Below are positions 1 to 11,400 of a stretch of 37,876 nucleotides of DNA, piece after piece; the stretch's first letter is position 1, and each line of letters opens with the position of its first letter. Both the position numbers and the translations under genes were made by a program. Below the pieces are notes generated by a model that was not told where the DNA came from, did no database searches, and saw only the letters and a list, made by a program, of their open reading frames with translations. The DNA comes from Mycobacterium sp. (GTDB lineage Bacteria; Actinomycetota; Actinomycetes; Mycobacteriales; Mycobacteriaceae), in assembly GCA_003165155.1 (NCBI GenBank), contig PLSK01000199.1:9832-47707 (forward strand), read 5' to 3'.

Positions 1-1
1 A

Positions 2-1051
<1,050 letters not shown>

Positions 1052-1087
1052 CTTCGGCTTTTGAACATCTAGACAGGAGCATCAGCA

Positions 1088-1675
1088 ATGCCCAAGCCCA
1101 CTAAGGGCCCCCGTCTCGGCGGGTCGTCTTCGCACCAGAAGGCCCTACTGGCCAACCTGGCCACGTCGCTGTTCGAGCACGGCCGGATCAAGACGACCGA
1201 GCCGAAGGCCCGTGCGCTGCGGCCGTATGCCGAGAAGCTGATCACGCACGCCAAAAAGGGTGCGCTGCATAACCGTCGAGAGGTTCTGAAGAAGATCCGC
1301 GACAAGGACGTGGTGCACACCTTGTTCGCGGAGATCGGGCCGTTCTTCGCCGATCGCAACGGCGGCTACACCCGCATCATCAAGGTCGAGGCACGCAAGG
1401 GCGACAACGCCCCGATGGCCGTGATCGAGCTGGTGCGGGAGAAGACGGTGACCTCGGAGGCCGATCGGGCACGCCGGGTGAAGGCGTCGAAGGACGTTGC
1501 GCCCGAGGCGGTGGCGGCACCGGAGGCTGAGGCTGACGAGGCTGCGGTGGCCGAAGCCGAGGTTGAGGCCACCAGCGAGGTCACCGACGTGACCGAAGAA
1601 GCCGAGGCCCCTAGTGAGGCCGAGGCCGAGGCCGAAGCGACCCCCGCCGAAGAGTCGGGCGACGCCGAGAATTAG
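1088..1675 (+). CDS. rplQ: 50S ribosomal protein L17
   Basis: This 195-residue protein lines the large-subunit exit-tunnel region. The conserved L17 core is residues 1 to about 120, beginning [20 protein letters not shown] and ending near APMAVIELV. The rest is a mycobacterial C-terminal extension of about 75 residues rich in Ala, Glu and Val, which is acidic and probably disordered. The M. tuberculosis protein has a similar but shorter tail. A ribosome binding site (gacaggagc) sits just before the ATG. The last 62 bases overlap the start of truA in another frame, which suggests translational coupling of truA to rplQ. Confidence 0.97.
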   Translation: MPKPTKGPRLGGSSSHQKALLANLATSLFEHGRIKTTEPKARALRPYAEKLITHAKKGALHNRREVLKKIRDKDVVHTLFAEIGPFFADRNGGYTRIIKVEARKGDNAPMAVIELVREKTVTSEADRARRVKASKDVAPEAVAAPEAEADEAAVAEAEVEATSEVTDVTEEAEAPSEAEAEAEATPAEESGDAEN

Positions 1676-2516
1676 TGAGGACGTCCGTCTTCGGTTCGAC
1701 ATTGCCTACGACGGAACCGATTTCGCAGGCTGGGCGGCCCAAACCGGGCAGCGCACCGTAGCCGGCGTTCTCGATGACGCGCTGACGACCGTTTTTCGCA
1801 CGCAGTTGCGGCTGCACGCGGCTGGGCGCACCGACACGGGAGTGCATGCCCAGGGGCAGGTTGCCCACGTCGACGTGCCGGTTGACGCGTTGCCGAATGC
1901 GTACCCGCGTTCACCGCGCCCCGATGATCCGGAATTCCTCCCGCTGCTGCGCCGCCTCGCCCGGTTTCTGCCCGCCGATGTGCGGGTCCTGAAGATCGGC
2001 CGCGCCCCAGCGGGTTTCGATTCCCGGTTCTCGGCGCTGCGGCGCCATTACATGTACAGGTTGTCGACCGCACCCTATGGCGTGCAGCCACACGAGGCCC
2101 GCTACATCACGGCGTGGCCGCGCGTTCTGGATCTGGATGCGATGAGCGCCGCGTCACGAGACCTGCTGGGGCTGCACGACTTCGCCGCCTTCTGCCGCCA
2201 TCGTGATGGTGCCACCACCATCCGCGACCTGCAGCGGCTGGACTGGTCGCGCGAGGGCGATCTGATCACCGCGTACGTCACCGCCGATGCGTTCTGCTGG
2301 TCGATGGTGCGGTCATTGGTCGGAGCGCTGCTGGCCGTCGGCGAGCAGCGACGCCCGGCCACGTGGTGCCGTGAGTTGCTCACTGCCGCCGGCCGCTCCA
2401 GCGACTTCGCGGCAGCGCCGGCGCAGGGCTTGACGCTGATCAGCGTCGACTATCCGCCCGACGACCAGCTGGCGGCGCGGACGTTGATCACCCGGGATCT
2501 GCGCTCGCCCGGTTAG
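1614..2516 (+). CDS. truA: tRNA pseudouridine(38-40) synthase
   Basis: TruA converts uridines 38-40 of the tRNA anticodon arm to pseudouridine. The nucleophilic Asp74 lies in GRTDTGVHA, after the family N-terminal motif [26 protein letters not shown] and the late motif [17 protein letters not shown] also fit. The frame has only one usable start, the GTG at 1614 inside rplQ, giving 300 residues with a basic, Pro/Arg-rich N-terminus; the M. tuberculosis gene likewise starts within rplQ. The Arg/Pro run encoded here and the Ala/Glu tail of RplQ are the same GA-repeat DNA read in two frames. The stop overlaps the stop of the convergent cutinase gene by four bases. Confidence 0.95.
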   Translation: MRPRPRPKRPPPKSRATPRISEDVRLRFDIAYDGTDFAGWAAQTGQRTVAGVLDDALTTVFRTQLRLHAAGRTDTGVHAQGQVAHVDVPVDALPNAYPRSPRPDDPEFLPLLRRLARFLPADVRVLKIGRAPAGFDSRFSALRRHYMYRLSTAPYGVQPHEARYITAWPRVLDLDAMSAASRDLLGLHDFAAFCRHRDGATTIRDLQRLDWSREGDLITAYVTADAFCWSMVRSLVGALLAVGEQRRPATWCRELLTAAGRSSDFAAAPAQGLTLISVDYPPDDQLAARTLITRDLRSPG

Positions 2517-3175
2517 AGCCTGCCGACGACGAAGTTCGCGGCCTGGCTGGTCATCCCGGGCACGTAGCTCAGGTGCGCATTCCACTTGTTGCCGTCCGAA
2601 CAAATCGGGTCACCCTGGTTGCACAAGTCGATCGTCTTGCCTCCGAAATTCGGGCTCAGTGCGCCCATCAACCCGCCCGCCCGGCCCGACGGATTCCCGA
2701 ACAGGGCGACCGCGGCGACGTGATTGGCCGCGTTGCCCGGCAGCGGCTGTTGGAAGCCGAGGCCGGGCAACGGTGCGGCGGTGACGATGTCGATGACGGC
2801 TGCACCCTGCGAGTACCCGCCGAGCACCATTTTCGTGTTGGGGCAATTGCTGGCCATCTGCTGGACGTGGCCGCTGGCGTCATTTGCGCCGTTTGTGGCG
2901 GCCAGGAAGTCCTTGTCCGCGGGGTAGTTGACCCCGTAGGCGTTGACGTTTCTCTTGGTCTGCCGACGCAGTGAGTCGACGAAGGCCCCGCCCACCTTCC
3001 CGACGCCGGGCGGCTCGTCGGTTCCCCGGGCGAACACCACCTCAACGTCCGGGCACCCCGACCGGGCCCAGGGGCTCGGTGGGGGTGCAAGCAACATTGC
3101 GGTCGCTGCGATGAATGCGGCCGCCACCAGGGTGGACAAACGGCGCACCGACGGGATTATCGCGGCAAGCCTCAT
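2513..3175 (-). CDS. Secreted cutinase-family serine esterase (Cut4-like)
   Basis: This 220-residue alpha/beta-hydrolase of the cutinase/Culp family hydrolyses ester bonds in lipids. It has a hydrophobic signal peptide (about residues 11-37) and the expected triad: Ser122 in GGYSQG, Asp189 in CNQGDPIC and His201 in AHLSY. Four Cys residues (41, 111, 185, 192) match the two family disulfides. By position between truA and the second cutinase, and by sequence, it corresponds to H37Rv Rv3452 (cut4). It is probably co-transcribed behind the cut3-like gene, 30 bases upstream. The two products are clear paralogues. The two H37Rv genes I recall between truA and cut4 (Rv3453, Rv3454) are not present here. 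Confidence 0.93.
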   Translation of the reverse strand: MRLAAIIPSVRRLSTLVAAAFIAATAMLLAPPPSPWARSGCPDVEVVFARGTDEPPGVGKVGGAFVDSLRRQTKRNVNAYGVNYPADKDFLAATNGANDASGHVQQMASNCPNTKMVLGGYSQGAAVIDIVTAAPLPGLGFQQPLPGNAANHVAAVALFGNPSGRAGGLMGALSPNFGGKTIDLCNQGDPICSDGNKWNAHLSYVPGMTSQAANFVVGRL

Positions 3176-3205
3176 CCCGCGATTTTAGGGCTTATTGCAA
3201 GTGCG

Positions 3206-4087
3206 TCAGTGGAACGCCGCGACCAAATCTGGGGTCGGCGAGCTCGGTCCATGGATCGAGGTGCCAGGGCCGGGCGCCTGCGGGCCGGGCAACTCCGGGC
3301 CGCCATACCCGGGGGTCCCGGGGCCAGGGGTCTGTATCGACGGCCCGAAACCGGGCACCTGTTGGCCAGACCCGGCCATCAGCTTGGATGCGACGAAAGC
3401 CGCCGCCTGGGTGGTGTACACGGGGACGTAGCCCTCCGTGTGTCCACTCCACTCATTGCCTTGACCCGCATGGCAGATCGGGTCATTGGGATTGCACAGG
3501 TCGATCGCCTTGGAGGCGAACAAGGCGCTCTGGGTCGTTATCGACCCACCGGCGCGGTCGGCCACATCGCCGAAGACGACGACGGCCACAACGTTGTTCG
3601 CGTACTCCGGCGGTAACGAAGTGCCCCAGTTGATGCCGCCGATGGGGACCCCGCTGACGATGTCGATCACGTCCGCGCCTTGCGAGTAGCCACCCAACAC
3701 GATCTTGGTGTTCGGGCAGGACGACACCATGGATTTGACGTGCGAAATCACGTCGTTGGCACCGTCGCCGGTGTGTATCTGCAGCTTGCTGGCGGCGTAG
3801 TTCACCCCGTAGGTGCTGATGTTCATGCCGTTGGTCTGCTGGCGCAGCGAGTCGGCGAACGCATCGCCCACCCGGCCGAGTCCTGGATCCTCGTTGGTAC
3901 CGCGCGCGAAGACGACCTGAGCGTCCGGGCAGTCGGCGTGCGCGACCGGGGTCGCGCTTGGGGTTGCCAGCAGGCCGGCGGCCGTGATGAGGGCGCCAGC
4001 GGCCAGCCCGACCCAGCGACCGGTTGACCGTGCGGTGGCCGCCCGAGGGGCCCGAAGTTTTGGTGCGCGGTTATAGATCACCCCCAA
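3206..4087 (-). CDS. Secreted cutinase-family esterase with Pro/Gly-rich tail (Cut3-like)
   Basis: A cutinase-family hydrolase of about 291-293 residues. The signal segment covers about residues 24-51, ending in AHA before the first Cys. The triad is Ser135 (GGYSQG), Asp202 (CNPNDPIC) and His216 (SGHTEGY), numbered from the TTG at 4087. The catalytic domain ends near residue 237 and is followed by about 55 residues rich in Pro and Gly, with motifs such as [17 protein letters not shown], probably a flexible cell-wall linker. H37Rv Cut3 (Rv3451) also has a Pro-rich tail, but of different sequence. The start is uncertain: a TTG at 4087 or a GTG at 4081 both give a sensible signal peptide, and no strong ribosome binding site decides. 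It is divergent from eccB4 and leads the cutinase pair. Confidence 0.92.
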   Translation of the reverse strand: MGVIYNRAPKLRAPRAATARSTGRWVGLAAGALITAAGLLATPSATPVAHADCPDAQVVFARGTNEDPGLGRVGDAFADSLRQQTNGMNISTYGVNYAASKLQIHTGDGANDVISHVKSMVSSCPNTKIVLGGYSQGADVIDIVSGVPIGGINWGTSLPPEYANNVVAVVVFGDVADRAGGSITTQSALFASKAIDLCNPNDPICHAGQGNEWSGHTEGYVPVYTTQAAAFVASKLMAGSGQQVPGFGPSIQTPGPGTPGYGGPELPGPQAPGPGTSIHGPSSPTPDLVAAFH

Positions 4088-4162
4088 ATTTTACCCAAAA
4101 CCGATCGGGGCGAAACTCTCGTGACCTGTGGATGGACTGAGCGGGGCCGCAAGCGCACGGTC

Positions 4163-4168
4163 TAGCGT
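4163..4168 (+). promoter_or_regulatory. Putative -10 element for eccB4
   Basis: The hexamer TAGCGT fits the mycobacterial -10 pattern TANNNT and lies 33 bases before the eccB4 start. The seven-base string CTAGCGT recurs at 8384-8390 before eccC4. No convincing -35 is visible; the bases 17 upstream are AGCGGG. Confidence 0.4.
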
Positions 4169-4201
4169 GAGCGGAACGGATTCGCGGATTATGGAGGGTC
4201 A

Positions 4202-5638
4202 GTGCCGCGCCAGCCGACGACCTGGCTCCACGTCAGCGGTTACCGATTTCTGCTGCGCCGCATCGAATGCGCGTTGCTGGGTGGACAGAGCCGCGCGGCC
4301 GGCGAAGTGCTGCGTGCGCGGACGGCGTCGCTGACGGTTGGATGTGCAGTGGCGATCGTTGCCGTACTGGCATGCGGATTCCTGGCCTTGCTGCGGCCAC
4401 ATGCACGGCTCGATCAAGCCAAGATCGTGATGGGTCAAGAATCCGGAGCGTTGTACGTGCGGGTGGGCGACACGTGGCATCCGGTGCTGAACCTGGCATC
4501 GGCGCGGCTGATTGCGGCGACCGAGGCGAACCCCCGCCCGGTGCGAGAGTCGGAATTGGGCCGCACCAAACGCGGTCCGCTGCTGGGTATCCCGGGTGCG
4601 CCGCAGCTTCTCGGCGCGCCAGTGTCCGCCGATGAGTCAACCTGGATGATCTGCGATACCGACCGCGATGCGGCAACGACGATCGTCGTCGGCCGCCCCG
4701 CGGGGTCGGCGGTCCGTCGCCTGGAGCCGGACCACGCGATGCTGGTGACGCCCGGCTCGGGCTCGCCGGCCTACCTGCTCTACGACGGGCAACGGGCTGC
4801 GGTGGATCTTGCTGACGGTGCGGTCGTGCGTGCACTGAGGCTCGAGGGTCACCGGCCGCGCGTTGTCTCGCGGACGTTGCTGAATGCCATCCCGGAGGCT
4901 GCGCCGATCGCGGCGCCGCGGATTCCCGGCGCGGGCGCCGAGGCGGCCGGGTTTCCCGGATTTCTGGTGGGCAGTGTGCTGCGCATCACACGCGGAGATG
5001 GTGACGAGTATTACGTCGTTTTGACCAGTGGTATCCAGCGGATCGGAGCGGTTGCCGCCGATCTGCTGCGCTTCAGTAACTCGCACGGCATCGCCAACTT
5101 CATCACGGTGGCACCCGATGTGATCCGCGCCAGCCCGATTGTGGGCACATTGCCAGTGGCGACCTTCCCCAACCGACCGCCACGCGAGGGCGGCATGGAC
5201 AACGCCGATAGCACGGTGTGTGCCGCATGGGCCCCCGCGATACCCGGACCCTCGGGCCAGGCCGGCATTGCGTACCTGGCTGGGACCGGCCTGCCGGTGC
5301 CAGCCGGGCAGGTGCCGGTGGCCTTGTCGCAAGCCGACGGCAATGGTCCCGCGCTGGACGCGGTGTACCTGCCGCCGGGACGCAGCGTTTACGTGCGGGG
5401 GAGCGGTCGAATCGGCACGCGATACCTCGTCACCGACACTGGGGTGCGGTTCGCGATCCACGACGACGACGCGGCGCACGACCTCGGCCTTCTGGCGCCG
5501 ACTTTGGCACCGTGGCTGGTGTTGGCGACGTTGCCATCCGGACCGGAACTGAGCAGGCAGAATGCCCTAGTCGCCTGGGACACGATCCCGGGACCGCCGC
5601 AACCCACCCTTGGCTGCACCGATGGTCAGCACTGTTAG
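4202..5638 (+). CDS. eccB4: ESX-4 type VII secretion membrane protein EccB4
   Basis: EccB4 is the largely extracytoplasmic core component of the ESX-4 secretion complex. The 478-residue product begins with the EccB signature VSGYRFLLRRIECALL (about residues 11-26), followed by one transmembrane helix (about 43-64) and a long periplasmic domain of the R-repeat type. Cysteines near residue 150 and at the very C-terminus are candidates for the EccB disulfide. The GTG start is chosen because atggaggg lies at the right distance upstream and the frame then matches the family N-terminus. Its 3' end overlaps the 3' end of the convergent mycP4 by 72 bases. It stands alone on this strand, apart from the other ESX-4 transcripts. 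Confidence 0.95.
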   Translation: MPRQPTTWLHVSGYRFLLRRIECALLGGQSRAAGEVLRARTASLTVGCAVAIVAVLACGFLALLRPHARLDQAKIVMGQESGALYVRVGDTWHPVLNLASARLIAATEANPRPVRESELGRTKRGPLLGIPGAPQLLGAPVSADESTWMICDTDRDAATTIVVGRPAGSAVRRLEPDHAMLVTPGSGSPAYLLYDGQRAAVDLADGAVVRALRLEGHRPRVVSRTLLNAIPEAAPIAAPRIPGAGAEAAGFPGFLVGSVLRITRGDGDEYYVVLTSGIQRIGAVAADLLRFSNSHGIANFITVAPDVIRASPIVGTLPVATFPNRPPREGGMDNADSTVCAAWAPAIPGPSGQAGIAYLAGTGLPVPAGQVPVALSQADGNGPALDAVYLPPGRSVYVRGSGRIGTRYLVTDTGVRFAIHDDDAAHDLGLLAPTLAPWLVLATLPSGPELSRQNALVAWDTIPGPPQPTLGCTDGQHC

Positions 5639-6877
5639 CAGCCCAACCAGGCAGATCGCCGCGCCGCCGAAGGCCGTGTTTCGCGCGTGGGGATCGGGTG
5701 GTCTCGGCGTCGCCGCCGTGGTGATCGGCACCGATGTTGAGTTTGGCGTGGAGGTGTTGGCGGCCGGCGCCAAGTCGGTGCTGACAGCCGCGAGGGCATC
5801 GACTGTGCCGTGGCCGACGAGCGCATTCCATCCGGCGGGCGGATGATGCGCCGTCGACTCGATACGCTGCATCACCTGCCGTGCGGTCAACGCTGGAAAC
5901 CGCGCGCGGATCAGCGCGGCAACGCCGGTGACGACTGGTGCCGCGTAACTGGTTCCGGATACCGGCGCCGACCCGAGCGAGGTGGCCGCCTCGCCAGCGG
6001 CGGCAACGTCTACCCAGGGCCCGGCCAGAGTGAATGCCGACGGCGCCCCTTGCGAGTTCACCGAACCGACAGTCAGGACATAGTCGTCGTACCAGGCCGG
6101 GCTCACCGCGACCGTCGCGGTCTCCCACGACGCGTCGGAACGCTGCTGCGGACACTGCGCGGTGCCACCGGTATTGCCGGCTGCGGCCACAACGACAGCG
6201 TTTTTGATGTCGACCGCGTAGGCGAGTGCGGCGCCTAATGCCCGATCGTCGAGCGCGGACCCGACCGGAACACATGCAACTGAAGAAATGTTGATCACCG
6301 ACGCACCAAGGTCTGCGGCCGTCCGGACGGCTCTTGCCATGGTGTCGACATCACCCATCCCGGTGCCGGACTGGCCGCTGGAGGGAGCGAACTTCGCACT
6401 GGACTGGCGGATGCTGATCAAAGCGACCTCCGGCGCCACGCCGCTGAAGCTATCGGTCTTGGGATCCGGTGTGGCCGCGATTATTCCGGCCACGAGGGTG
6501 CCATGGGCGTCGCAATCCTGGGTGCCGTCGCCGGTCGACACGTAGTCGCCCCCGGCGATAACGTCGGGCAGCCGGGGGTGCCGCGAAACGCCGGTGTCGA
6601 TGACCGCTACGCGCTGACCCGCCCCGCGGGTGAGCTGCCACACCTGCGGCAGCTGAAGGTCCGTCAGCTGGTTTTGACCCGGCGGCGAATTCGCCTGCAG
6701 AACAGCACAAACCTCGCGTTGCGCGGTCCGCTGTGGTGGGGCAGGCAACGCGGGTTTGGGCAACCATCGATCGTCGATCCGAGGCGGCGAAATCGCCTGC
6801 GCCGAGGGTGTTCCGAAGACAGACAGTTCGGCTAGGGCACATGCGATCAGCAGGCGCACCGGGCGTCCCGTGGTCAA
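5567..6877 (-). CDS. mycP4: ESX-4 mycosin: subtilisin-like serine protease
   Basis: Mycosins are membrane-anchored subtilases that stabilise and process at ESX complexes. The 436-residue product shows a signal segment (about 7-28), Asp94 in AVIDTG, His125 in CDAHGTLVAG, Asn235 in AAAGNTGG, Ser310 in SGTSYAAP and a C-terminal transmembrane helix (about 402-421). The start is set at the TTG at 6877. It overlaps the eccD4 stop as TTGA, and the resulting N-terminus (TTGRPVRLLIACALA) aligns with M. tuberculosis MycP4. The frame stays open upstream to 7069, but that part lies within eccD4. The segment between TSL and SGTSY is about 17 residues shorter than in the H37Rv protein as I recall it. The 3' end overlaps eccB4. 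Confidence 0.94.
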   Translation of the reverse strand: MTTGRPVRLLIACALAELSVFGTPSAQAISPPRIDDRWLPKPALPAPPQRTAQREVCAVLQANSPPGQNQLTDLQLPQVWQLTRGAGQRVAVIDTGVSRHPRLPDVIAGGDYVSTGDGTQDCDAHGTLVAGIIAATPDPKTDSFSGVAPEVALISIRQSSAKFAPSSGQSGTGMGDVDTMARAVRTAADLGASVINISSVACVPVGSALDDRALGAALAYAVDIKNAVVVAAAGNTGGTAQCPQQRSDASWETATVAVSPAWYDDYVLTVGSVNSQGAPSAFTLAGPWVDVAAAGEAATSLGSAPVSGTSYAAPVVTGVAALIRARFPALTARQVMQRIESTAHHPPAGWNALVGHGTVDALAAVSTDLAPAANTSTPNSTSVPITTAATPRPPDPHARNTAFGGAAICLVGLLTVLTIGAAKGGLRRSRDRVPGD

Positions 6878-8283
6878 CTCGGGCTCAGGCCGCGAACAGT
6901 GCCGTAGAGACCGGCTATCCAGCAGGTCAGGGGCACAATGGCAACCAGCGCCAGATACTCCAGTAAATCGACGGTACGCCGCATTGCGGGCGAGAAGGAC
7001 GTCGCGGGAACGACGAACCCCAGGTAGATCGCACCAGCGGCTAAAGCCGCCGTTGTCGCGACTACCCATGGACCGTAGTCGGGTGCGCCGACCGCCGCAG
7101 AAATGAACGTTGCTCCGATAGTGAGGATTCCAGGGATGGCGAACGCCGGCATCCTCCTGCCGTCGTGGCGTGCGCGCAGCAGCAGCAGCGCACCGATGAT
7201 TGCGGCAAAGGCGATGCAGTCAGTGCGCGAGGCGTCTGACAGTGCGGTGGCCACGGCGCCGACAGCCGCTGTCGATGCGAATGCGGGGAGCAGGCTGGAC
7301 AGCCACCGATCAGCATGCATGGCCCTGACGGTCAGAGGCTCCCTTTCAGGCGCTCGTTCTGGTGCAGGGGAATCGGGGCGTGGCGTGGGCGGCAGCTGCG
7401 GAGACAAACCCGAGAGCACGGTTGACACCCGCCCGGCCAAACCGAGTAGACCGAGGGATAGCAGCGCGCACACTGAACTGATCGTGTGCAGCGGAGCGGT
7501 GGTGATGACAGCCGCCAATGCGCCCGCCGCGAACACCGCTGCGAAGCATGCCACCGCCGTCAATATGGCAACGCCGCAACCCGTTACGCGGATCGCCAAT
7601 ACCGAGGTGACGGCTGCCGCGACCGCGGCCAGCAGCGCATTGGGGCCGCCCGCGACGCCGGGCACCGCCAGAAACCCGGCGGTCGCCGCGAATCCGATGG
7701 CGATCAGGTTCAGTGTGAGCCCGGCGACCCGGCTCCCATATATCCGGTGCGCGACCACGGCAGCCAACATTGCGACGAAGCCGGCTAATGCCGCGACAGC
7801 TGCGGTGCTGTCGAAGCCGCGAATGGCGTTATTGCTCAATGCATTGCGCATCAGCACCAGGCACCCAACGCCGGTAAAGCCGCTTGCGGCCACCGCCCCG
7901 GTGAGCTGTGCCGCTCGCCGGGTCCAGGGGCGGGCTTTCGCATCGACCGCTGCCGACACGGCGTCCGCCACGTCGTCGTAACGCGGATCGGGTACGGGAG
8001 TAGTCGGCTGACTGAGCACCAGAATCGCGCCGTCCTGGATACCGTTCTGCGCCAACGTCGCCGACGCCGGCAGAGCAGACGCGCCCGGCAGGGAAAGCTG
8101 GTAGCGCTTAGCCGCCGGATCGCCGAACCTATCGCCGCCGAGGCCATCCACGATGTCGACGATCTCCGGGATCAGCTCCGCGACGGGCAGCCCCGCGGGC
8201 AGGACCAGGTCGACGACGGCGTCGCCGGCATTGACTGACACGCGGCGTAGCCCTGGATCTGCTGCAGACAGCATTGTGGACAA
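6874..8283 (-). CDS. eccD4: ESX-4 type VII secretion integral membrane protein EccD4
   Basis: EccD forms the membrane vestibule of ESX complexes. The 469-residue product has an N-terminal ubiquitin-like domain (about residues 12-92, ending ILVLSQP), a cytoplasmic linker (about 93-125) and roughly eleven hydrophobic helices. A Pro-rich cytoplasmic loop (near 300-325, with PPTPRPDSPAPERAP) divides the helices. The start is probably the TTG at 8283, because a purine run (aagggg in the coding sense) lies seven bases upstream. An ATG three codons further in is the alternative but is too far from that site. The stop overlaps the mycP4 start by four bases, so the two are one translationally coupled unit, divergent from eccC4 across 131 bases. 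Confidence 0.94.
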   Translation of the reverse strand: MSTMLSAADPGLRRVSVNAGDAVVDLVLPAGLPVAELIPEIVDIVDGLGGDRFGDPAAKRYQLSLPGASALPASATLAQNGIQDGAILVLSQPTTPVPDPRYDDVADAVSAAVDAKARPWTRRAAQLTGAVAASGFTGVGCLVLMRNALSNNAIRGFDSTAAVAALAGFVAMLAAVVAHRIYGSRVAGLTLNLIAIGFAATAGFLAVPGVAGGPNALLAAVAAAVTSVLAIRVTGCGVAILTAVACFAAVFAAGALAAVITTAPLHTISSVCALLSLGLLGLAGRVSTVLSGLSPQLPPTPRPDSPAPERAPEREPLTVRAMHADRWLSSLLPAFASTAAVGAVATALSDASRTDCIAFAAIIGALLLLRARHDGRRMPAFAIPGILTIGATFISAAVGAPDYGPWVVATTAALAAGAIYLGFVVPATSFSPAMRRTVDLLEYLALVAIVPLTCWIAGLYGTVRGLSPS

Positions 8284-8361
8284 AGGTGGTCCCCTTAGAA
8301 TCGGATAGTCGCCACGTTAGCCAGGTTTCACCCCTTCTATATCCGGCTGTCCACAGCTGAC

Positions 8362-8390
8362 TTGCGGCCGGTTCCGGTGCGGCCTAGCGT
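8362..8390 (+). promoter_or_regulatory. Putative promoter for eccC4 operon
   Basis: TTGCGG at 8362-8367 and TAGCGT at 8385-8390 are spaced by 17 bases, a reasonable primary-sigma-type promoter, and the -10 ends 24 bases before the eccC4 start. The CTAGCGT heptamer is shared with the eccB4 upstream region. Confidence 0.45.
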
Positions 8391-8414
8391 CGTCCAGCGA
8401 TGGGAGGGGCCGGT

Positions 8415-11400
8415 ATGACCCAGGGATTCGTACCCTTACGACGGCGGTTGGGGGCCGCGTCGGCGATCACGGACATTGCCGTTGCAGCGCCGCCCGAGCT
8501 GCCGCCGCCAGCCTCGCGGGGCCTGCTGCAGCGGGCCCTGCCGGTCGTTCTATCTGCCGGGACGGCGGCCCTGATGGCGGTGGTTTTCTTCTCGCGGTCG
8601 GCCGTGGCCCAAAACCCCACGTTTCTGGCGTTCCCGGTGATGATGCTGATTTCGGTTGTGCTGACAGCGGCAGCCCGTCGCGGCCCGCAACGGGGTCGGG
8701 CTATTGAGGCCAACCGTTTCGACTACTTCGAATACCTGGCTGATCTTCGCGCACGCGTCAGTGAAACGGCTGCAGTACAACGCTTGTCATTGGTCTGGGA
8801 CTACCCCGACCCCGAAACATTGTGGACGTTGATCGGCGGCCCTCGGATGTGGGAGCGGCGGCCTAGCGACCCCGACTTCTGCCGTGTGCGCGTCGGCGTC
8901 GGGACCTTGGCGCTTGCCACGCGTTTGGTGGCGCCGGAGACCCCGCCCGGTGAGCGGTCGGACCCAGTCACCGCCGCGGCGCTGCGTGGCTTCATCGACA
9001 CACATTGCACGATCGCCGACGCGCCGATCACCGTCCCATTACATGGGACAGCCGTAGTGACAGTCGATGGGGATTCAAGCCAGCTGCGTGGACTAATCCG
9101 CGCGATCGTCTGCCAGTTGGCCGTGCTGCATGCGCCGGACCAGTTGCTGATAGTCGGCGTGATCAGCGATCGGAGTCGGACCCACTGGGATTGGCTCAAA
9201 TGGCTTCCGCACAACCGGCATCCGACCGCCAGCGATGCCGTCGGGCCGGCCCGGATGGTGTATCAGAGTCTGGCCGAGGCGCAGCGGGCGCTCCTCGGTG
9301 CGCGACCAGCCCAGGTGGTGGTCATCGTTGATGCGGAGGAGCGCACGACCGCCGACGCGGTAGGGGGCGTGACCATCCTCGCGGCCGAGCCCGGGGGCGA
9401 CGGCCAAGTGTTGACGATCCGGTATCGAGGCGAATCTCAAGTGTTGGCGCGTCCCGATCGGATGGACCCCATAGACGCGCTGACTTGTGCCCGCCGGCTC
9501 GCCCGATATCAGGTCGCCGGGGACGGTGTGGGCGACAGGTCGGGCTGGCCGAGTCTGCTCGGCATTGGCGATGTTGCCAGATTCGAGCCGATCACGCTGT
9601 GGCGCAAGCAGGACCGTCAAGATCGACTCCGCGTTCCAATCGGCACCACCGTCGACGGCAGTCCGCTCCACCTGGACATCAAGGAGGCAGCCGAAAACGG
9701 TATGGGTCCGCACGGGCTCTGTGTGGGCGCCACCGGATCAGGAAAGTCGGAGCTGCTGCGCACCGTCGCCCTGGGCATGATGGCGCGGAACTCGCCTGAG
9801 GTGCTCAACCTGCTACTCGTCGATTTCAAGGGTGGTGCAACGTTTCTCGATTTGGCGCGGGCCCCGCATGTGGCCGCGGTCATCACCAACCTCGCCGATG
9901 AAGCGCCGCTGGTCGCCCGGATGCGAGATGCGCTGGCCGGTGAAATGAACCGTCGGCAACAGTTGCTGCGCACCGCCGGCCAAGTCAGCGTTTCGACGTA
10001 CCAGCGCGCGCGCCGGGCTGGTGTGCAATTGGCCGCACTGCCGACCTTGTTCGTCATCGTCGACGAGTTTTCCGAACTGCTTAGCCAACATCCCGATTTT
10101 GCCGACATGTTCGTGGCCATCGGCCGGCTCGGCCGGTCGCTGGGTATGCATCTGTTACTGGCCAGCCAGCGGCTCGACGAGGGTCGGCTGCGTGGACTGG
10201 AAGCCCACCTCTCTTATCGACTTTGCCTGAAGACTCTGTCCGCCTCCGAATCTCGAACCGTGCTAGGCACACTCGATGCATACGGGTTGCCGAACACGCC
10301 CGGCGCCGGCCTTCTGCGTTCCGGGGTCGGCGAGCTTATCGGCTTTCAGACCGCATTCGTGTCGGGACCGCTGCGTGAGGGCAAACGAGTCGGTGAGACT
10401 ATGGAGGCTGCACCCCCTTCGGTGCGGCCCTTCACCACACAAGCGTCGGGGCCGGTTACCCGCGCAGTCGGCGGCTCAGCGGAATGGACCGTCCTGCAAG
10501 CGGTGCTGGATCGGGTAGCCGGACACGGACCACCCGCGCACCCGGTCTGGCTCGCTCCGCTGGGAGCGACACCGGCAGTGGACACCCTGTTAAGTGATGC
10601 CGGATCCGCTTCCGCCGATTTGGCGGTTCCGATCGGAATCGTCGACTGTCCCTTTGATCAGCGCCGCATGCCGCTGATGGTCGACCTGTCCGGAGCCGCA
10701 GGCAATGTCGCGATAGTCGGCGCGCCTCAGTCGGGCAAGTCGACGGCACTGCGCACATTGATTACGGCGTTGGCGGCGACCCACGATCCTGGCCAGGTGC
10801 AGTTCTACTGTCTGGACTTCGGCGGGGGAGCCCTGTCCTCAGTGGGTGGATTGCCGCATGTGGGTGCCGTCGCCGGCCGGGCCGAGCGGCAGCTCGCCCG
10901 ACGAATCATCGCCGAACTGGAATCGGTCGTGCAACGCCGGGAAGCCATCTTCCGCCAGCGCGGCGTCGACTCCATCGCCCGATACCGTCAGCTGCGACGG
11001 GAGCAGGGTGCAGTGTCGCACACCGACCCATTCGGCGACGTGTTCCTGGTCGTCGATGGCTGGGCAAGCCTGCGCCGTGACTTCGAGGCTCTTGAAGAGG
11101 CGGTGGCGGCCATTGCTGTTCACGGGCTTTCGTTCGGTCTGCACGTGGTCTTGTCAGCGTCGCGCTGGGCGGAGCTCAGACCATCGTTGAAGGATCAGAT
11201 CGGCAGCCGCATCGAGTTACGGCTGGGCGATCCCGGCGAATCCGAAATAGACCGCAAGCGGGCGCACCAGGTTCCCCGCGACAGGCCGGGCCGCGGCCTT
11301 TCGCGCGACGGCCTGCACATGCTGATCGCGCTGCCCCGGCTGGACGGGGTCGAGTCGACCACCGGACTCGCCGAAGCCGTTGTGCGCGTGGGTGACATGC

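Noticed and set aside
8400..8414. Earlier ATG for eccC4 at 8400
   Set aside because: The gggagggg ribosome binding site lies downstream of this codon and correctly spaced for the ATG at 8415.
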